Shown: positions 51,193 through 63,745, numbered from the stretch's first letter. The stretch is DNA of 64,000 nt from an uncultured Acetobacteraceae bacterium (GCA_903918195.1 CAIXDS010000157.1:1-64000); one strand, 5' to 3'. The notes: generated by a model not told the origin, from the sequence alone. Numbers and translations: made by a program.

Positions 51193-51919
51193 CGGCAAGA
51201 GAGGATCGTTCCGTCAGTGGGCCGAGATTGCCCCGACCGCCGAGTAGTAACCTAGCCGTGAGCGGTCTGGAAGGCAAACCACCCATTGCGGCAATTCCGC
51301 TTCACGCTGTAAGCTAAATAGGCTTCACAACGGTTCGTGAAGGGTCAGGCCGTTCAAGCCTGGACGGCCGAAATGGCCGCCACCTGCCGTGCCTGTCGCG
51401 CAATTACGGATCGGAACGAAGTTGCGCAACATATTGCGGTTATCGCTGTGAAGTGGACACAATATGTTGTGTCGCGTTGAACTAAAAACGAATTCGCCAC
51501 AGGCTCCTGCCGTCGACGAGTTCAAAGTTCGAACGTTCGAACCTCTGCTTGTCGTCGTTGGACACTGCAAAGCAGCCGGTCCGGATTCGGCCAGGCTCAG
51601 CCATCGGTCCCGACCGGACAGCCAGCCCCTGTATGTCGGCTTTGGACGAGGAAGCTGCCGTCACTCCGCCGTGGGTGAGTGATAGCTTCACACGCTAAGC
51701 GGTCCATCCAAGGCAGACCGATCCTCGTCGAAACCAGATGGCCGGTTTTGGGAAGCCAGGATAATCGCCCTGGCCACCCGTCAAAATCGCCGTGCCGAGG
51801 TGGCGGCGGCTTCGGGTGTGGTCGCCCTGCGTGCGGGCGGGTTGCCGGCCGAATGCGGCGACAGCGCAGTACCCCGCGTAAATCGGGATTGTCACGCGCG
51901 CCACCGGGCGGCATGGTCC
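51193..51919. other. Intergenic region between cargo and integrase
   Basis: About 725 bp without a supportable gene. It holds palindromes CTTCAC-N8-GTGAAG (51323-51342) and ACACAA-TATG-TTGTGT near 51450. The word ATATGTTGTGT also appears in reverse near 443-455 at the left of the window. These may be integrase or regulator binding sites. The cargo promoter should be here, but I see no strong -35/-10 pair. Confidence 0.5.
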
Positions 51920-53161
51920 TCATTTCCGCGGCAGGATCAGCAGATCAGCCGCTGGCGGCATCCCTTCCATCAGCAGCCGAGCCCACTCCTCGGCGATCTC
52001 CCGGCGCAGCGGGGCGTGGCGGGCGCGATTGTAGACGCGCTCGACCTCGTCCTTCGCCACATGCGCCAGCATGAGGTCGATAACCAACCTGTCACCTGGC
52101 CTTCGGTCGTTCATCACCGTGCTGAACGTCGCGCGCCAGCCGTGCGGCACATGCCGCCCATGCAGGCCCGCCCTGTTGAGCAAGTACCCGATGGCGTTCT
52201 CGCTCATGGGAGTGTGCGCGGATCGCCAGGATGGAAAGGGTATAGGCCCCCTGCCCGTCAGCGTCCTGACCGCGATCAGGGTTTCCACGGCCGCGGGAGC
52301 CAGCGGGACGAGATGGTCGGGGGTGTCGGCCTGGCGCTCCCGAGTCGTCTTCATCCGCAAGGCCGGGATGATCCACACGGGGTCCGGTCCATCCAGCCCT
52401 TGAAACTCCTCCCACCGTGCCCCCCGGAGTTCTCCCGGGCGGACAGCGGTCAGGGCCAGGAGACGAAGGGCCATGCGGGTGACGGGATGGGCAGGGATTG
52501 CTTCGGCGGCCCGCAGGATCGCCCTCGCCTCTTCCAGCGTTCCGGCGGCGGGCCGGCGGCCGGTGCGGATGACGGGGGCGAGCACCCGGCGCAGGCTGGT
52601 GACCGGGTTCGCAGGTGCATGACCGAGCGCGACGGCGTGGTCCATGACGGCCTGGATGCGCTGCCGCAGCCGATGCGCCTTCTCGGTCGCACCACGGGCC
52701 TCGACCACGCGAAGCACTTCCAGCACGGCCGGCGCCGTGATGCCGGCGACCGGCGTGGCGCCGATCAGCGGGAACACCTCACGTTCAAGAGAGGCGATGA
52801 CATCGCCGGCGTGGTGGGGTGCCCACATGCGGCGGTTGGCATCATGCCAAGCCCTCGCCTCGGCCTCGAAGGTGCGAACGGTTGGCGCTGCCTGCGGCGG
52901 ACGGATGGCAATGGCGGGGTCCCGTCCATCGCGCAGGGCGGCCAGTGCTGTGTCGCGTCGCTGCCGGGCCAGGGCGAGTCCCACCTCCGGGTAGGCGCCG
53001 AGGGTTAGGACGTGGTCTTTGCCGGCACGGATATAGCGGTACCGCCAGGACCGGGCGCCAGCGGGCGACACCAGCAAGATCAACCCATTGCCGTCGGCCA
53101 CCTTCTGCGGCTTCGGGCCGGGCTTGATCGTCCGCAGCTTGGCGTCTGTGAGGCGTGCCAC
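51920..53161 (-). CDS. Tyrosine integrase (P4-like, DUF4102 N-terminus)
   Basis: A 413-residue site-specific recombinase. Residues 1-80 form the DUF4102 arm-binding domain (LTDAKLRTIKPGPKPQKVADGNGL, YRYIRAGKDHVLTLGAYPEVGLALAR). The catalytic domain has TAVRPGELRGARW with the first Arg, HVPHGWRATFSTVMND with the H-x-x-R pair, and LAHVAKDEVERVYNRA with the His and nucleophilic Tyr. A GTG start is likely. It is adjacent to the tRNA-Arg 3' end, as in classical tRNA-targeting elements. Confidence 0.95.
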   Translation of the reverse strand: MARLTDAKLRTIKPGPKPQKVADGNGLILLVSPAGARSWRYRYIRAGKDHVLTLGAYPEVGLALARQRRDTALAALRDGRDPAIAIRPPQAAPTVRTFEAEARAWHDANRRMWAPHHAGDVIASLEREVFPLIGATPVAGITAPAVLEVLRVVEARGATEKAHRLRQRIQAVMDHAVALGHAPANPVTSLRRVLAPVIRTGRRPAAGTLEEARAILRAAEAIPAHPVTRMALRLLALTAVRPGELRGARWEEFQGLDGPDPVWIIPALRMKTTRERQADTPDHLVPLAPAAVETLIAVRTLTGRGPIPFPSWRSAHTPMSENAIGYLLNRAGLHGRHVPHGWRATFSTVMNDRRPGDRLVIDLMLAHVAKDEVERVYNRARHAPLRREIAEEWARLLMEGMPPAADLLILPRK

Positions 53162-53330
53162 CTTGGTCCTCGCTAGATGGGACTCGTCATCGGCCGAGTC
53201 CCGTCTGGAGTCCCACCTTGCACCGCGATGCCCCGCGACGCAATGCGATGACCGCCGATGTTACAGCGCTGATCAGAAAGGGGTTTTGGTAGCCTGGGCG
53301 ATGTCGGAAGATGGCCCGCGAGCGGTAAAT
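53162..53330. promoter_or_regulatory. Integrase upstream / attachment-proximal region
   Basis: An 8-bp perfect stem GGGACTCG / CGAGTCCC occurs at 53179-53186 with 53195-53202. This is the segment between the integrase start and the tRNA 3' end. It should hold the integrase promoter and arm-type sites. I could not define an attachment core because the partner site is not in view. Confidence 0.5.
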
Positions 53331-53640
53331 GGCGACCCCAGCAGGACTCGAACCTGCGACCTACCGCTTAGCATCCCACTTCGGCTTCCGCCGCCGCCCC
53401 CGCGGACGAACCGGGGGGCGTTCGTGGTCTGGACCATCCCTTCGCCATGGGCCGAAGCGCGGCCGACAGGCGCCTGCCGTCTGGTCTCTACACCTTCCCG
53501 GCATGCGCCGGGCTTGGCTCGGGATTGCCAGGCCCTGGTCGGGCTCAGGGTTCCCCGAATTTGACAGGTTCTGCGTCCGCTGTTTCCGGCGGCGCACTCC
53601 TACCGAAGGCGGTTGCTCTATCCAACTGAGCTATGGGGCC
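53331..53640 (-). tRNA. tRNA-Arg(UCU) interrupted by a group I intron
   Basis: The 5' exon (53640 to 53606) and the 3' exon (53372 to 53331) join to give a normal cloverleaf. The acceptor is GGCCCCA/TGGGGTC with one G-U pair, the D-arm contains GTTGG, the anticodon stem is ACCGC/GCGGT, and CCA is encoded. The loop CTT plus CTAA reads CTTCTAA, giving UCU for AGA/AGG codons. The intron falls between anticodon bases 34 and 35. The phage integrase lies at its 3' end. Confidence 0.88.
53373..53605 (-). ncRNA. Group I intron (IC3-like) in tRNA-Arg
   Basis: A 233-nt intron. Core blocks on the minus strand, in order: GTCAAATTC (53565-53557), GTGTAGAGACCAGACGGCA (53493-53475) and GGGATGGTCCAGACCAC (53440-53424). 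These match my memory of the Azoarcus tRNA-Ile intron core, including the P7 and J8/7 region. The last base is G. A hand-drawn P1 pairs exon CGCCTT with GAG-T-GCG and leaves a terminal U-G at the splice site. No ORF is present. Splice junctions are uncertain by a base or two. Confidence 0.88.
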
Positions 53641-53688
53641 GACTGATCCATGATCGTGCGCGCGAGATAATACGAATCCGGTCGCATC

Positions 53689-54000
53689 TCAATGCGTCCA
53701 GTTCTCGGCCCGGCCGAAGCGGAAATTATCGGCATAGGCTTTGGGACGGATGCGGCGCCGCGGGGGCAGTTCGACGTCGTAGGCAAAGCCGTTTTTCTCG
53801 GCAAAGGCCACGGCTTCCTCGCGGGTGTCGAAGCGCAGGCGCACCTGGGTCTGGGTGTCGGCGCTGCCGGTCCAGCCCATCAGCGGGTCGGCCACCCGCG
53901 GCTCGGCGGGCTCGAAGTCGAGCACCCATTCGTGCGTGCCTGCCCTGCCCGACTGCATGGCTGTCTTCGGCTGCTGGTAGATGCGGGCACGGTTTCTCAT
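53689..54000 (-). CDS. ETC complex I accessory subunit (NDUFS4-like)
   Basis: A 103-residue protein of the NDUFS4 family: ARIYQQPKTAMQSGRAGTHEWVLDFEP, then DPLMGWTGSADTQTQVRLRF and RPKAYADNF. This 18-kDa-type subunit stabilises alphaproteobacterial and mitochondrial complex I. The short start at 54000 begins MRNRARIYQQ, as usual for the family. It is host chromosomal and unrelated to the phage. Confidence 0.9.
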   Translation of the reverse strand: MRNRARIYQQPKTAMQSGRAGTHEWVLDFEPAEPRVADPLMGWTGSADTQTQVRLRFDTREEAVAFAEKNGFAYDVELPPRRRIRPKAYADNFRFGRAENWTH

Positions 54001-54062
54001 GGCGGTCTGCAGCTCCCTCCCCGATCCTGGATCGTTCCTGTAATCGGCCGCGGTGGGTGGCG

Positions 54063-55016
54063 TCAAACCCGCCGTCCGGGCAGGCGCACTTCGGGCAGAT
54101 ATTCCGCCCCGTGCGCCACCATGTGGTCCCACAACGCCTGCGCCGCCGGCAGCAGGCGCTTGTCGCGGCTGCGCACCACGAACCACTGGCGCACCACCGG
54201 CAGCCCGACCACGTCCAGCGCCGCCAGCCGCCCCTCGGCCAGTTCCGCCGCGACCGTATGGGCGGACAGCAGGGCGATGCCCATGCCGGCCATCACCGCC
54301 TGCTTGATGGTCTCGTTGCTGCCCATTTCCATGCCCAGCCCGGGGTCCATCCCGGCCGCATGCAACAGGCTGCGCAGCAGTTCGCGGGTGCCCGAGCCGG
54401 CCTCGCGCAGCAGAAAATTCTCGTCGGTCAGCGCCGCCAGCCCGATGTTGCGCGCACCGGCCAGCTTATGCCCGGGAGGCGCAATGATCACATGCGGGTG
54501 CGGGCCGATCACCGCGCAATCGACCGGAAAATCCTCCGGCGCGCGCCCCATCACCGCGATGTCGATGTGCAGGTCACGCAGCGCCGCCACGATGTCGCTG
54601 CGGTTGCCGACGCTGAGCCGGATCTCCACCCCCGGCTCGCGGCGCATGAAGGCGGCGAGCGCGCGCGGGGCGAAATACTTGGCGGTGCTGATCACCCCCA
54701 CCGCCACCCGCCCACCCTGCACGCCGCGCAGCGCGGCGATCGCCGCGCCGCAATCGGACAGCGCCGCCTCGATGCGGGCATAGGCGGCCAGCACCTCCCG
54801 CCCCGCATCGGTTGCCCGCACGCCCGCCGGGGTGCGCTCGGCCAGCGGCACGGCCAGCGCATCCTCCAGCAGGCGGAGTTGCTGGCTGACCGCGGGCGGC
54901 GTCACCGCCAGCGCATCGGCCGCAGCCGACACCGTGCCGGTGCGCACCACCGCCGCCAGCGCGCGCAACTGACGCAGGGTGACGCCGCGGAGCGAGGGGT
55001 TAAGTTTTTCTTTCAC
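54063..55016 (-). CDS. cbbR: CbbR, LysR-type regulator of the Calvin operon
   Basis: A 317-residue LysR-type regulator. The N-terminal helix-turn-helix reads LRQLRALAAVVRTGTVSAAADALAVTPPAVSQQLRLLEDAL, followed by a substrate-binding domain with AVGVISTAKYFAPRALAAF and the C-terminal LSAHTVAAELAEGRL. It diverges from cbbF, as is typical of cbbR, and should activate the operon in response to Calvin metabolites. The GTG at 55016 was chosen for family length; upstream frames give an unlikely N-terminus. Confidence 0.9.
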   Translation of the reverse strand: MKEKLNPSLRGVTLRQLRALAAVVRTGTVSAAADALAVTPPAVSQQLRLLEDALAVPLAERTPAGVRATDAGREVLAAYARIEAALSDCGAAIAALRGVQGGRVAVGVISTAKYFAPRALAAFMRREPGVEIRLSVGNRSDIVAALRDLHIDIAVMGRAPEDFPVDCAVIGPHPHVIIAPPGHKLAGARNIGLAALTDENFLLREAGSGTRELLRSLLHAAGMDPGLGMEMGSNETIKQAVMAGMGIALLSAHTVAAELAEGRLAALDVVGLPVVRQWFVVRSRDKRLLPAAQALWDHMVAHGAEYLPEVRLPGRRV

Positions 55017-55173
55017 AGCCGCCAACAATAAACGAATTCTCTTTCTTTCCAAACCCCACCACTCTGCCCCTCGACCGGGCCGCAAGATTGCCTATCAAGG
55101 ACGGCACGGCAGCGGGGCAGCGCGATCGGGCGCGGCCCCGAACAGGGAGAGGTTGCGCCATGAGACGAGCGGC
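55017..55173. promoter_or_regulatory. Divergent cbbR-cbbF control region
   Basis: This gap should hold the CbbR binding sites and the operon promoter. A palindromic GAATTC and T-N11-A-like spacing occur near 55030-55055, but no convincing site can be named. The mini-ORF MRRAA (55160-55177) has a GGGAGAGG site ahead of it and its stop overlaps the cbbF ATG. Confidence 0.5.
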
Positions 55174-56184
55174 ATGAGCAGCTTGGCCGAGTATCTGCAC
55201 GCCTGGGCCGGGGAGGTCGAGGGGCGCGTGCAGATCGCCGCGACCGTGGCCGCACTGGCCGAGGGCGCGGCGCGGGTCTCCGCCATGCTGGCCCTGGGTC
55301 ATCAGCAAGGCGACGAGGAGGATTGCTCGCGCGACGCGGCCCGCCGTGCCGGCGAGCTGATGACCGAGGCGCTGCGCGGCGCGCCGGTGGCGTGGCTGGC
55401 GGCCGAGGGCACCGAAGCACCGGTGGCGATCGAGCCCGGCGCCCTGCTGGCAGTGGCGGTGAACCCGCTTGAAGGCGCGTTGAATGCCGCCGTCGCCGCC
55501 CCGACCGGCACCATCTTTTCGGTGCTGCCGGTGCCCTCCATGGCCGGCAGCCACGGCAGCCTGGCCTTCCTGCAGCAGGGCGACCGCCAGCTCGCGGCCG
55601 GCTGCGTGCTGCATGGCTGCTACACCGCGCTGGTGCTGACCCTGCGCGAAGGCACCGACCTGTTCGTGCTGGACCGCAACACCGGCAGCTTCCGCCTGTC
55701 GCAGCGCGGGTTGCAGGTGCCGGCCGGCCGGCATGTCTATGCCATCAACGCCGCCAATTATCGCTACTGGACCGAATCGGTGCGCGCCTTTGTGGACGAT
55801 TGCATCGCCGGCGAGGACGGCCCGCGCGGTGCGGACTTCAACATGCGCTGGCTGGGCTGCGTCAGCGCGGAGGCCCTGCGCATCCTGCTGCGCGGCGGCA
55901 TCTACCTTTATCCTGGCGATTCGCGCCCGGATCACCGCCGCGGGCGACGGCTTCTGGTGTTCGACGCGCATCCGCTGGCGCTGCTGTTCGAGCAGGCCGG
56001 AGGCGCGGCAACGGACGGCATGGAACCCATCCTGCAGACCGCCGCGCGCCGCCTGAACGAGCGCAGCCCCCTGGTGTTCGGCTCGCGCGAGAAGGTCGAG
56101 CGGATCGCCGGCTATGAAACCATGCGCCTGCCACTCGGCGAGCGCTCGCCATTGTTCGGCCGACGCGGCCTGTTCCGGGTCTGA
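55174..56184 (+). CDS. cbbF: Fructose-1,6-bisphosphatase, CbbF-like
   Basis: A 336-residue class I FBPase, giving fructose 6-phosphate in the Calvin cycle. The GTIFSVLP motif (G-T-x-F-S) is present, as are GGIYLYPGDSRP and EQAGGAATDG. Metal-ligand motifs differ from the classical form: NPLEG in place of DPLDG, and FDAHP where YE-x-x-P is usual. It may be a diverged, perhaps less active enzyme. It starts the operon, diverging from cbbR. Confidence 0.85.
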   Translation: MSSLAEYLHAWAGEVEGRVQIAATVAALAEGAARVSAMLALGHQQGDEEDCSRDAARRAGELMTEALRGAPVAWLAAEGTEAPVAIEPGALLAVAVNPLEGALNAAVAAPTGTIFSVLPVPSMAGSHGSLAFLQQGDRQLAAGCVLHGCYTALVLTLREGTDLFVLDRNTGSFRLSQRGLQVPAGRHVYAINAANYRYWTESVRAFVDDCIAGEDGPRGADFNMRWLGCVSAEALRILLRGGIYLYPGDSRPDHRRGRRLLVFDAHPLALLFEQAGGAATDGMEPILQTAARRLNERSPLVFGSREKVERIAGYETMRLPLGERSPLFGRRGLFRV

Positions 56185-56191
56185 GGAAAAT

Positions 56192-57067
56192 ATGTCGATC
56201 CGTCATCCCATCATCTCGATCACCGGCTCCTCCGGCGCCGGCACGAGCACGGTCAAGCACACCTTCGAGCAGATTTTCCGCCGCGAAGGGATCACCGCCG
56301 CCTTCATTGAGGGCGACGCCTTCCACCGCTATGACCGCGTCGCCATGCGCACCGCCATCGCCGAAGCGACCGCCCAGGGCAACAACCACCTCAGCCATTT
56401 CGGCCCCGAGGCAAACCTGCTGGCGGAGCTGGAGGCGACTTTCGAGAGCTACGGCCGCACCGGCACCGGGCGCACCCGCTATTACGTGCATGACCAGGGC
56501 GAGGCCGACAAACTCGGCTGCCCGCCGGGAACCTTCACGCCCTGGACGCAACTGCCCTCGGACACCGACATGCTGTTCTACGAAGGGCTGCACGGCGCCG
56601 TGGTGACCGACACGATCGACATCGCCAAGCATGCCGACCTCAAGATCGGCGTGGTGCCGGTGATCAACCTGGAATGGACCCAGAAGATTCACCGCGACCG
56701 CGCCAGCCGCGGCTACACGGTGGAGGCGGTGACCGACACCATCCTGCGCCGCATGCCGGACTACGTGAACTATATCTGCCCGCAGTTCGGCAAGACCGAC
56801 ATCAACTTCCAGCGTGTGCCGACGGTGGACACCTCCAACCCCTTCAGCGCTCGCTGGATTCCGACGCCCGATGAATCGATGGTGGTGATCCGCTTCGCCA
56901 ACCCGCGCGGCCTCGACTTCTCGTATCTGGTCTCGATGATCCGCGACAGCTTCATGTCGCGCGCCAACTCCATCGTCATCCCGGGCAACAAGCTCGACCT
57001 GGCGATGCAGCTCATCCTCACGCCGATGATCCTCAAACTGGTCGAGCGCCGGCGGCGCGCGGCCTGA
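56192..57067 (+). CDS. cbbP: Phosphoribulokinase
   Basis: A 291-residue bacterial-type PRK, converting ribulose 5-phosphate to ribulose 1,5-bisphosphate with ATP. The P-loop is GSSGAGTST near residues 12-20. The [10 protein letters not shown] and FGPEANLL blocks follow, with YEGLHG (Walker B-like) and [13 protein letters not shown]. Length and order suit the proteobacterial octameric form. It follows cbbF by 7 bp. Confidence 0.95.
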   Translation: MSIRHPIISITGSSGAGTSTVKHTFEQIFRREGITAAFIEGDAFHRYDRVAMRTAIAEATAQGNNHLSHFGPEANLLAELEATFESYGRTGTGRTRYYVHDQGEADKLGCPPGTFTPWTQLPSDTDMLFYEGLHGAVVTDTIDIAKHADLKIGVVPVINLEWTQKIHRDRASRGYTVEAVTDTILRRMPDYVNYICPQFGKTDINFQRVPTVDTSNPFSARWIPTPDESMVVIRFANPRGLDFSYLVSMIRDSFMSRANSIVIPGNKLDLAMQLILTPMILKLVERRRRAA

Positions 57068-57075
57068 AGAACCGG

Positions 57076-59097
57076 ATGGAATCGCACACGATGACCCTCG
57101 TTTCGACCGAAGGCGTGTCCACCCGCGACATGGCAAATGCCGTACGCGCTCTGGCGATGGACGCGGTGGAACTGGCCAATTCCGGCCATCCCGGCATGCC
57201 GATGGGCATGGCGGATGCCGCAACCGTGCTGTGGACCCGCTTCCTGCGCTTCGACCCGGAACGCCCGGACTGGCCGGACCGCGACCGGTTTGTGCTGTCC
57301 GCCGGGCATGGCTCGATGCTGCTCTATGCGCTGCTGCATCTGACCGGATATCCGGGCCTGGACATCGCGGAACTGAAACGTTTCCGTCAGCTCGACGCCA
57401 AGACCGCGGGGCACCCGGAATACGGCCATGCCGCCGGCATCGAGACCACCACCGGCCCGCTCGGCCAGGGCATCGCCACCGCCGTCGGCATGGCGCTGGC
57501 CGAACGCATGCAGGCGGCGCGCTTCGGCGCGGAGCTGGTCGATCATGACACCTATGTCATCGCCGGCGATGGCTGCCTGATGGAAGGCATCTCGCACGAG
57601 GCCGCCTCGCTCGCCGGCCATCTCGGCCTCGGCCGGCTGATCGTGCTGTGGGACGATAACGGCATCTCGATCGACGGGCCGACCAGCCTGACGGTGTCGG
57701 AGAACACGCAGGCCCGGTTCGAAGCCTATAACTGGCACGTGCAGTCCGTCGACGGCCACGATGCCGCCGCGGTGGCGGACGCGCTGACGGCGGCGCGCGC
57801 GGATGCGCGGCCGTCATTGATCGCCTGCAAGACCATCATCGGTTATGGCGCGCCGACCAAGGCCGGCCGCGAGAGCGCGCATGGCGCGGCGCTGGGGGAA
57901 GCGGAAATCCTCGGCGCGCGTGACCGGCTGGGCTGGCCGCACCGCCCGTTCGAGATCCCCGCCGCTATCCGCACCGCTTGGCAGGCGGCCGGTGACCGCG
58001 GGCGGGCCGCGCGGGAGAACTGGCAACGCCGCCTGGCCGACGCGCCGGAAGCGCGGCGCGATGCCTTCCTGCACGGCCAGGCCGGTGCCTTGTCCGCCAC
58101 CGCCACCGACGCGCTGGCCGCCTTCGTGACGAAGCTGGTCGAGACAAAACCCTCCTGGGCGACCCGGAAGTCGAGCGAAGAGACGCTCAAGGTGCTGACC
58201 GCGGTGGCGCCCGAGCTGATCGGCGGCTCGGCGGACCTGACCCATTCCAACAACACCATCACCGCCTCCACCAAGCGCATCACCCCGGGCGATTTCGCCG
58301 GCAGCTACATCCACTGGGGCGTGCGCGAACATGCCATGGCGGCGGGCATGAACGGCATTGCCCTGCATGGCGGGTTCATTCCCTATGGCGGCACCTTCCT
58401 GGTGTTCTCCGACTATGCCCGCGGCGCCATCCGGCTGTCCGCCCTCATGGGGATACGCGTGATCTACGTCTTCACCCATGACAGCATCGGGCTCGGCGAG
58501 GACGGGCCGACGCACCAGCCGGTCGAGCATCTGGTCTCGTTGCGCGCCATCCCCAACCTGCTGGTGTTCCGGCCGGGCGACGCGGTCGAAACGGCGGAGT
58601 GCTGGGCGGCGGCGCTGGCCGAGGCACACGCCCCTTCGGTGCTGGCGCTGACGCGGCAGGCCCTGCCGGCACAGCGCACCACCGCTTCGGCCGAGAACCT
58701 GTCGGCCCGCGGCGGCTATGTGCTGCAGGAAGCCAGCGGTCCGCGCGCGGTGACGCTGCTGGCGACCGGCTCGGAAGTGCAGATCGCGGTGGCCGCCCGC
58801 GCCACGCTGGAAGCCGAGGGCGTCCCCACCGCCGTCGTCTCCCTGCCGTGCTGGGAACTGTTCGACCGGCAGGATGCGGCGTATCGCGCCCAGGTGCTCG
58901 GCACGGCGCCGCGGCTGGCGGTGGAAGCGGCCTCGACGCTGGGCTGGACCCGCTATGCCGACAGCGAGGAGGACGTGCTCGGCATGCACGGCTTCGGCGC
59001 CTCGGCACCGATCGACGCGCTGTATAAAAAGTTCGGCATCACCGCCGAACATCTGGTGGCCATGGCCCACGCCAGGCTGGCACGGCGCTCGGCATAA
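57076..59097 (+). CDS. cbbT: Transketolase
   Basis: A 673-residue TPP enzyme that moves two-carbon units in the regenerative phase. Motifs: [12 protein letters not shown] near the N-terminus, [25 protein letters not shown] (TPP-binding, GDG-x30-N), [13 protein letters not shown], and the C-terminal ALTRQALP. Two possible ATGs (57076, 57091) are both close to the PRK stop. Confidence 0.95.
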   Translation: MESHTMTLVSTEGVSTRDMANAVRALAMDAVELANSGHPGMPMGMADAATVLWTRFLRFDPERPDWPDRDRFVLSAGHGSMLLYALLHLTGYPGLDIAELKRFRQLDAKTAGHPEYGHAAGIETTTGPLGQGIATAVGMALAERMQAARFGAELVDHDTYVIAGDGCLMEGISHEAASLAGHLGLGRLIVLWDDNGISIDGPTSLTVSENTQARFEAYNWHVQSVDGHDAAAVADALTAARADARPSLIACKTIIGYGAPTKAGRESAHGAALGEAEILGARDRLGWPHRPFEIPAAIRTAWQAAGDRGRAARENWQRRLADAPEARRDAFLHGQAGALSATATDALAAFVTKLVETKPSWATRKSSEETLKVLTAVAPELIGGSADLTHSNNTITASTKRITPGDFAGSYIHWGVREHAMAAGMNGIALHGGFIPYGGTFLVFSDYARGAIRLSALMGIRVIYVFTHDSIGLGEDGPTHQPVEHLVSLRAIPNLLVFRPGDAVETAECWAAALAEAHAPSVLALTRQALPAQRTTASAENLSARGGYVLQEASGPRAVTLLATGSEVQIAVAARATLEAEGVPTAVVSLPCWELFDRQDAAYRAQVLGTAPRLAVEAASTLGWTRYADSEEDVLGMHGFGASAPIDALYKKFGITAEHLVAMAHARLARRSA

Positions 59098-59127
59098 ACA
59101 CGCGAAAGACGTTCGGGAGAACGATAG

Positions 59128-61699
<2,572 letters not shown>

Positions 61700-61717
61700 A
61701 GCAAAGGAGCCGTTATC

Positions 61718-62137
61718 ATGCGTCTGACCCAGGGCACCTTCAGCTTCCTGCCCGATCTCACCGACGACCAGATCCGCTCCCAGATTGCCTACGCCCAGGC
61801 GCAGGGCTGGGCGGTGAACGTGGAGTACACCGACGACCCGCATCCAAGGAACACCTACTGGGAGCTGTGGGGCCTGCCGATGTTCGACCTCAAGGACCCG
61901 GCCGGCGTGCTGCACGAAATCAACGAGTGCCGCAAAGTGTTCGGCAACTCCTACATCCGTGTCTCCGCCTTCGATGCGTCGCACACCTGGGAGACGGTGC
62001 GGCTGTCGTTCATCGTCAACCGTCCGCCCGAGGAGCCCGGCTTCTACCTTGAGCGCAACGAGGTGAATGGCCGCAGCATCAACTACACCGTGCGGTCCTA
62101 CGCGGCCGCGGCCAAGCCGGCCGGCGAGCGCTACTGA
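61718..62137 (+). CDS. cbbS: RuBisCO small subunit, red-type
   Basis: A 139-residue small chain: [56 protein letters not shown], written here in outline as L-P-D-L-T, then W-E-x-W-G. The C-terminus has the red-type beta-hairpin extension ([15 protein letters not shown]). Its stop overlaps the cbbX start by one base. Confidence 0.95.
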   Translation: MRLTQGTFSFLPDLTDDQIRSQIAYAQAQGWAVNVEYTDDPHPRNTYWELWGLPMFDLKDPAGVLHEINECRKVFGNSYIRVSAFDASHTWETVRLSFIVNRPPEEPGFYLERNEVNGRSINYTVRSYAAAAKPAGERY

Positions 62138-63039
62138 TGGCTGACGCGCCGCAGACCGTGGATCTCGCCCGCGCCTTCGCCGACTCCGGCGTCGGCGAGG
62201 TGCTGGCGCAACTCGACCGCGAGCTGGTCGGCCTGCGTCCGGTAAAGACGCGCATCCGCGAGATTGCGGCGCTGCTGCTGGTGGACAAGCTGCGCCGTGA
62301 GCACGGGCTCACGGCGCAGCCGCCGACCCTGCACATGTCGTTCACCGGCAATCCTGGCACCGGCAAGACCACGGTGGCATTGCGCATGGCCGACATCCTG
62401 CACCGGCTGGGCTATATCCGCGGCGGCCATCTCGTGTCGGTGACGCGCGACGATCTGGTGGGTCAGTACATCGGCCATACCGCACCGAAGACCAAGGAAG
62501 TGCTGAAAAAAGCGATGGGCGGCGTGCTGTTCATCGACGAGGCCTATTACCTGTACCGGCCGGAGAACGAGCGTGACTACGGCATGGAGGCGATCGAGAT
62601 CCTGCTGCAGGTGATGGAGAACAAGCGCGACGACCTGGTGGTGATCCTGGCCGGCTATGCCGACCGGATGGACAAGTTCTTCACCTCCAACCCCGGCTTC
62701 CGCTCGCGCATCGCCCACCACATCGACTTCCCCGACTACGAGGCAGATGAGCTGGCGCAGATCGGCGAGAAGATGCTGTCCGCCCAGGGCTACCGGTTCA
62801 GCCCGGATGCGCAGGCGGCCTTCCTGCACTATATCAATGCGCGTATGCGCCAGCCGCATTTCGCCAATGCCCGCTCGATCCGCAATGCGCTTGACCGGGC
62901 GCGCCTGCGTCAGGCGGTGCGGCTCTTCGAGCGGCGGGACCAGGCGCTGTCCATCGATGACCTGATGACGATCGAGGCGGAGGAGATTCTCGCCAGCCGC
63001 GTGCTGGACGCTCCCGCCGCGGCAAAGGAGCCGGCATGA
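62137..63039 (+). CDS. cbbX: CbbX, red-type RuBisCO activase (AAA+)
   Basis: A 300-residue AAA+ protein. Walker A is GNPGTGKTT at residues 71-79, the pore loop is GQYIGHT near 109-115, Walker B is [10 protein letters not shown] near 130-139, and an arginine-rich SRIAHH follows. It pulls the large-subunit C-terminus to release inhibitors from RuBisCO, activated by RuBP. The order cbbS-cbbX is typical of red-type operons. Confidence 0.95.
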   Translation: MADAPQTVDLARAFADSGVGEVLAQLDRELVGLRPVKTRIREIAALLLVDKLRREHGLTAQPPTLHMSFTGNPGTGKTTVALRMADILHRLGYIRGGHLVSVTRDDLVGQYIGHTAPKTKEVLKKAMGGVLFIDEAYYLYRPENERDYGMEAIEILLQVMENKRDDLVVILAGYADRMDKFFTSNPGFRSRIAHHIDFPDYEADELAQIGEKMLSAQGYRFSPDAQAAFLHYINARMRQPHFANARSIRNALDRARLRQAVRLFERRDQALSIDDLMTIEAEEILASRVLDAPAAAKEPA

Positions 63040-63689
63040 ACCACGATGTTGTGATCGCCCCGTCCATCCTCTCGGCCGATTTCTCCCGCATCGGCGAGGA
63101 AGTCCGCGCGGTGGACGAGGCCGGTGCGGACTGGATTCACCTGGATGTGATGGACGGGCATTTTGTTCCCAACATCACCTTCGGCCCCGACATCGTCCGG
63201 GCGATTCGCAAATACAGCGCCAAGTGTTTCGATGCGCATCTGATGATCTCGCCGGTCGATCCGTTCCTGGAAGGCTTCGCCAAGGCCGGTGCCGATCGCA
63301 TCACGGTGCATGCGGAAGCGACGACACATCTTGACCGCACGTTGCAGGCGATTCGCGCGCTGGGCGTGAAGGCGGGGGTATCGCTCAACCCGGCGACGTC
63401 CGAGCACGACATTGCGTATGTGCTCGACTATGTCGATCTCGTGCTGGTGATGACGGTGAACCCTGGCTTTGGCGGGCAGAAATTCATCCACGCCGGGGTG
63501 GAAAAGATCCGGCGCATCAAGGCGATGATCGGTGACCGCGACATCCGCATTCAGGTGGATGGCGGCATCACGCCGGAGACGGCGCCGTTGGTGATCGAGG
63601 CGGGGGCGTCGTCTCTGGTGGCCGGCTCGGCCGTATTCGGCCGCCCGCCATACGCGGAAGCGATCGCAGCCCTGCGCCCAACGCGTTAA
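63036..63689 (+). CDS. cbbE: Ribulose-phosphate 3-epimerase
   Basis: A 217-residue TIM-barrel epimerase. Motifs: [61 protein letters not shown] and [11 protein letters not shown]. It interconverts xylulose and ribulose 5-phosphate to resupply PRK. The start overlaps the cbbX stop as ATGA. Confidence 0.95.
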   Translation: MNHDVVIAPSILSADFSRIGEEVRAVDEAGADWIHLDVMDGHFVPNITFGPDIVRAIRKYSAKCFDAHLMISPVDPFLEGFAKAGADRITVHAEATTHLDRTLQAIRALGVKAGVSLNPATSEHDIAYVLDYVDLVLVMTVNPGFGGQKFIHAGVEKIRRIKAMIGDRDIRIQVDGGITPETAPLVIEAGASSLVAGSAVFGRPPYAEAIAALRPTR

Positions 63690-63701
63690 ACGGAATGGGG
63701 T

Positions 63702-63745
63702 CCAGGGGTCCACCGACCCCTGGCGGGTCCAGGGCAGAGCCCTGG
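63702..63745. terminator. Paired hairpins after cbbE
   Basis: Two stem-loops follow cbbE: CCAGGGGT-N6-ACCCCTGG (63702-63723) and CCAGGGC-N3-GCCCTGG (63729-63745), then a pyrimidine-rich run. This paired structure lies between convergent genes and likely acts as a bidirectional terminator. I associate similar elements with Acetobacteraceae. Confidence 0.65.

Larger units (their letters stand above)
699..53330. mobile_element. Temperate tailed prophage, HK97-type head with Mu-like contractile tail
   Basis: A complete-looking prophage: packaging, head, contractile tail, lysis, early genes, replication, Cro/CI switch, excisionase and integrase are all present with open frames. The right end is taken at the 3' end of the tRNA-Arg gene next to the integrase. 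The left end is not resolved. The last recognisable phage signal is the late terminator at 699-729, and I found no second copy of the tRNA 3' end in 1-698, so the true left attachment site may lie outside the window. The P27 terminase plus HNH nuclease suggests cos packaging (inference). Confidence 0.9.

Noticed and set aside
51430-51470. Similarity of ATATGTTGTGT here with its reverse near 443-455 as evidence for phage ends
   Set aside because: Only 11 bases match; interesting but too short to define ends.
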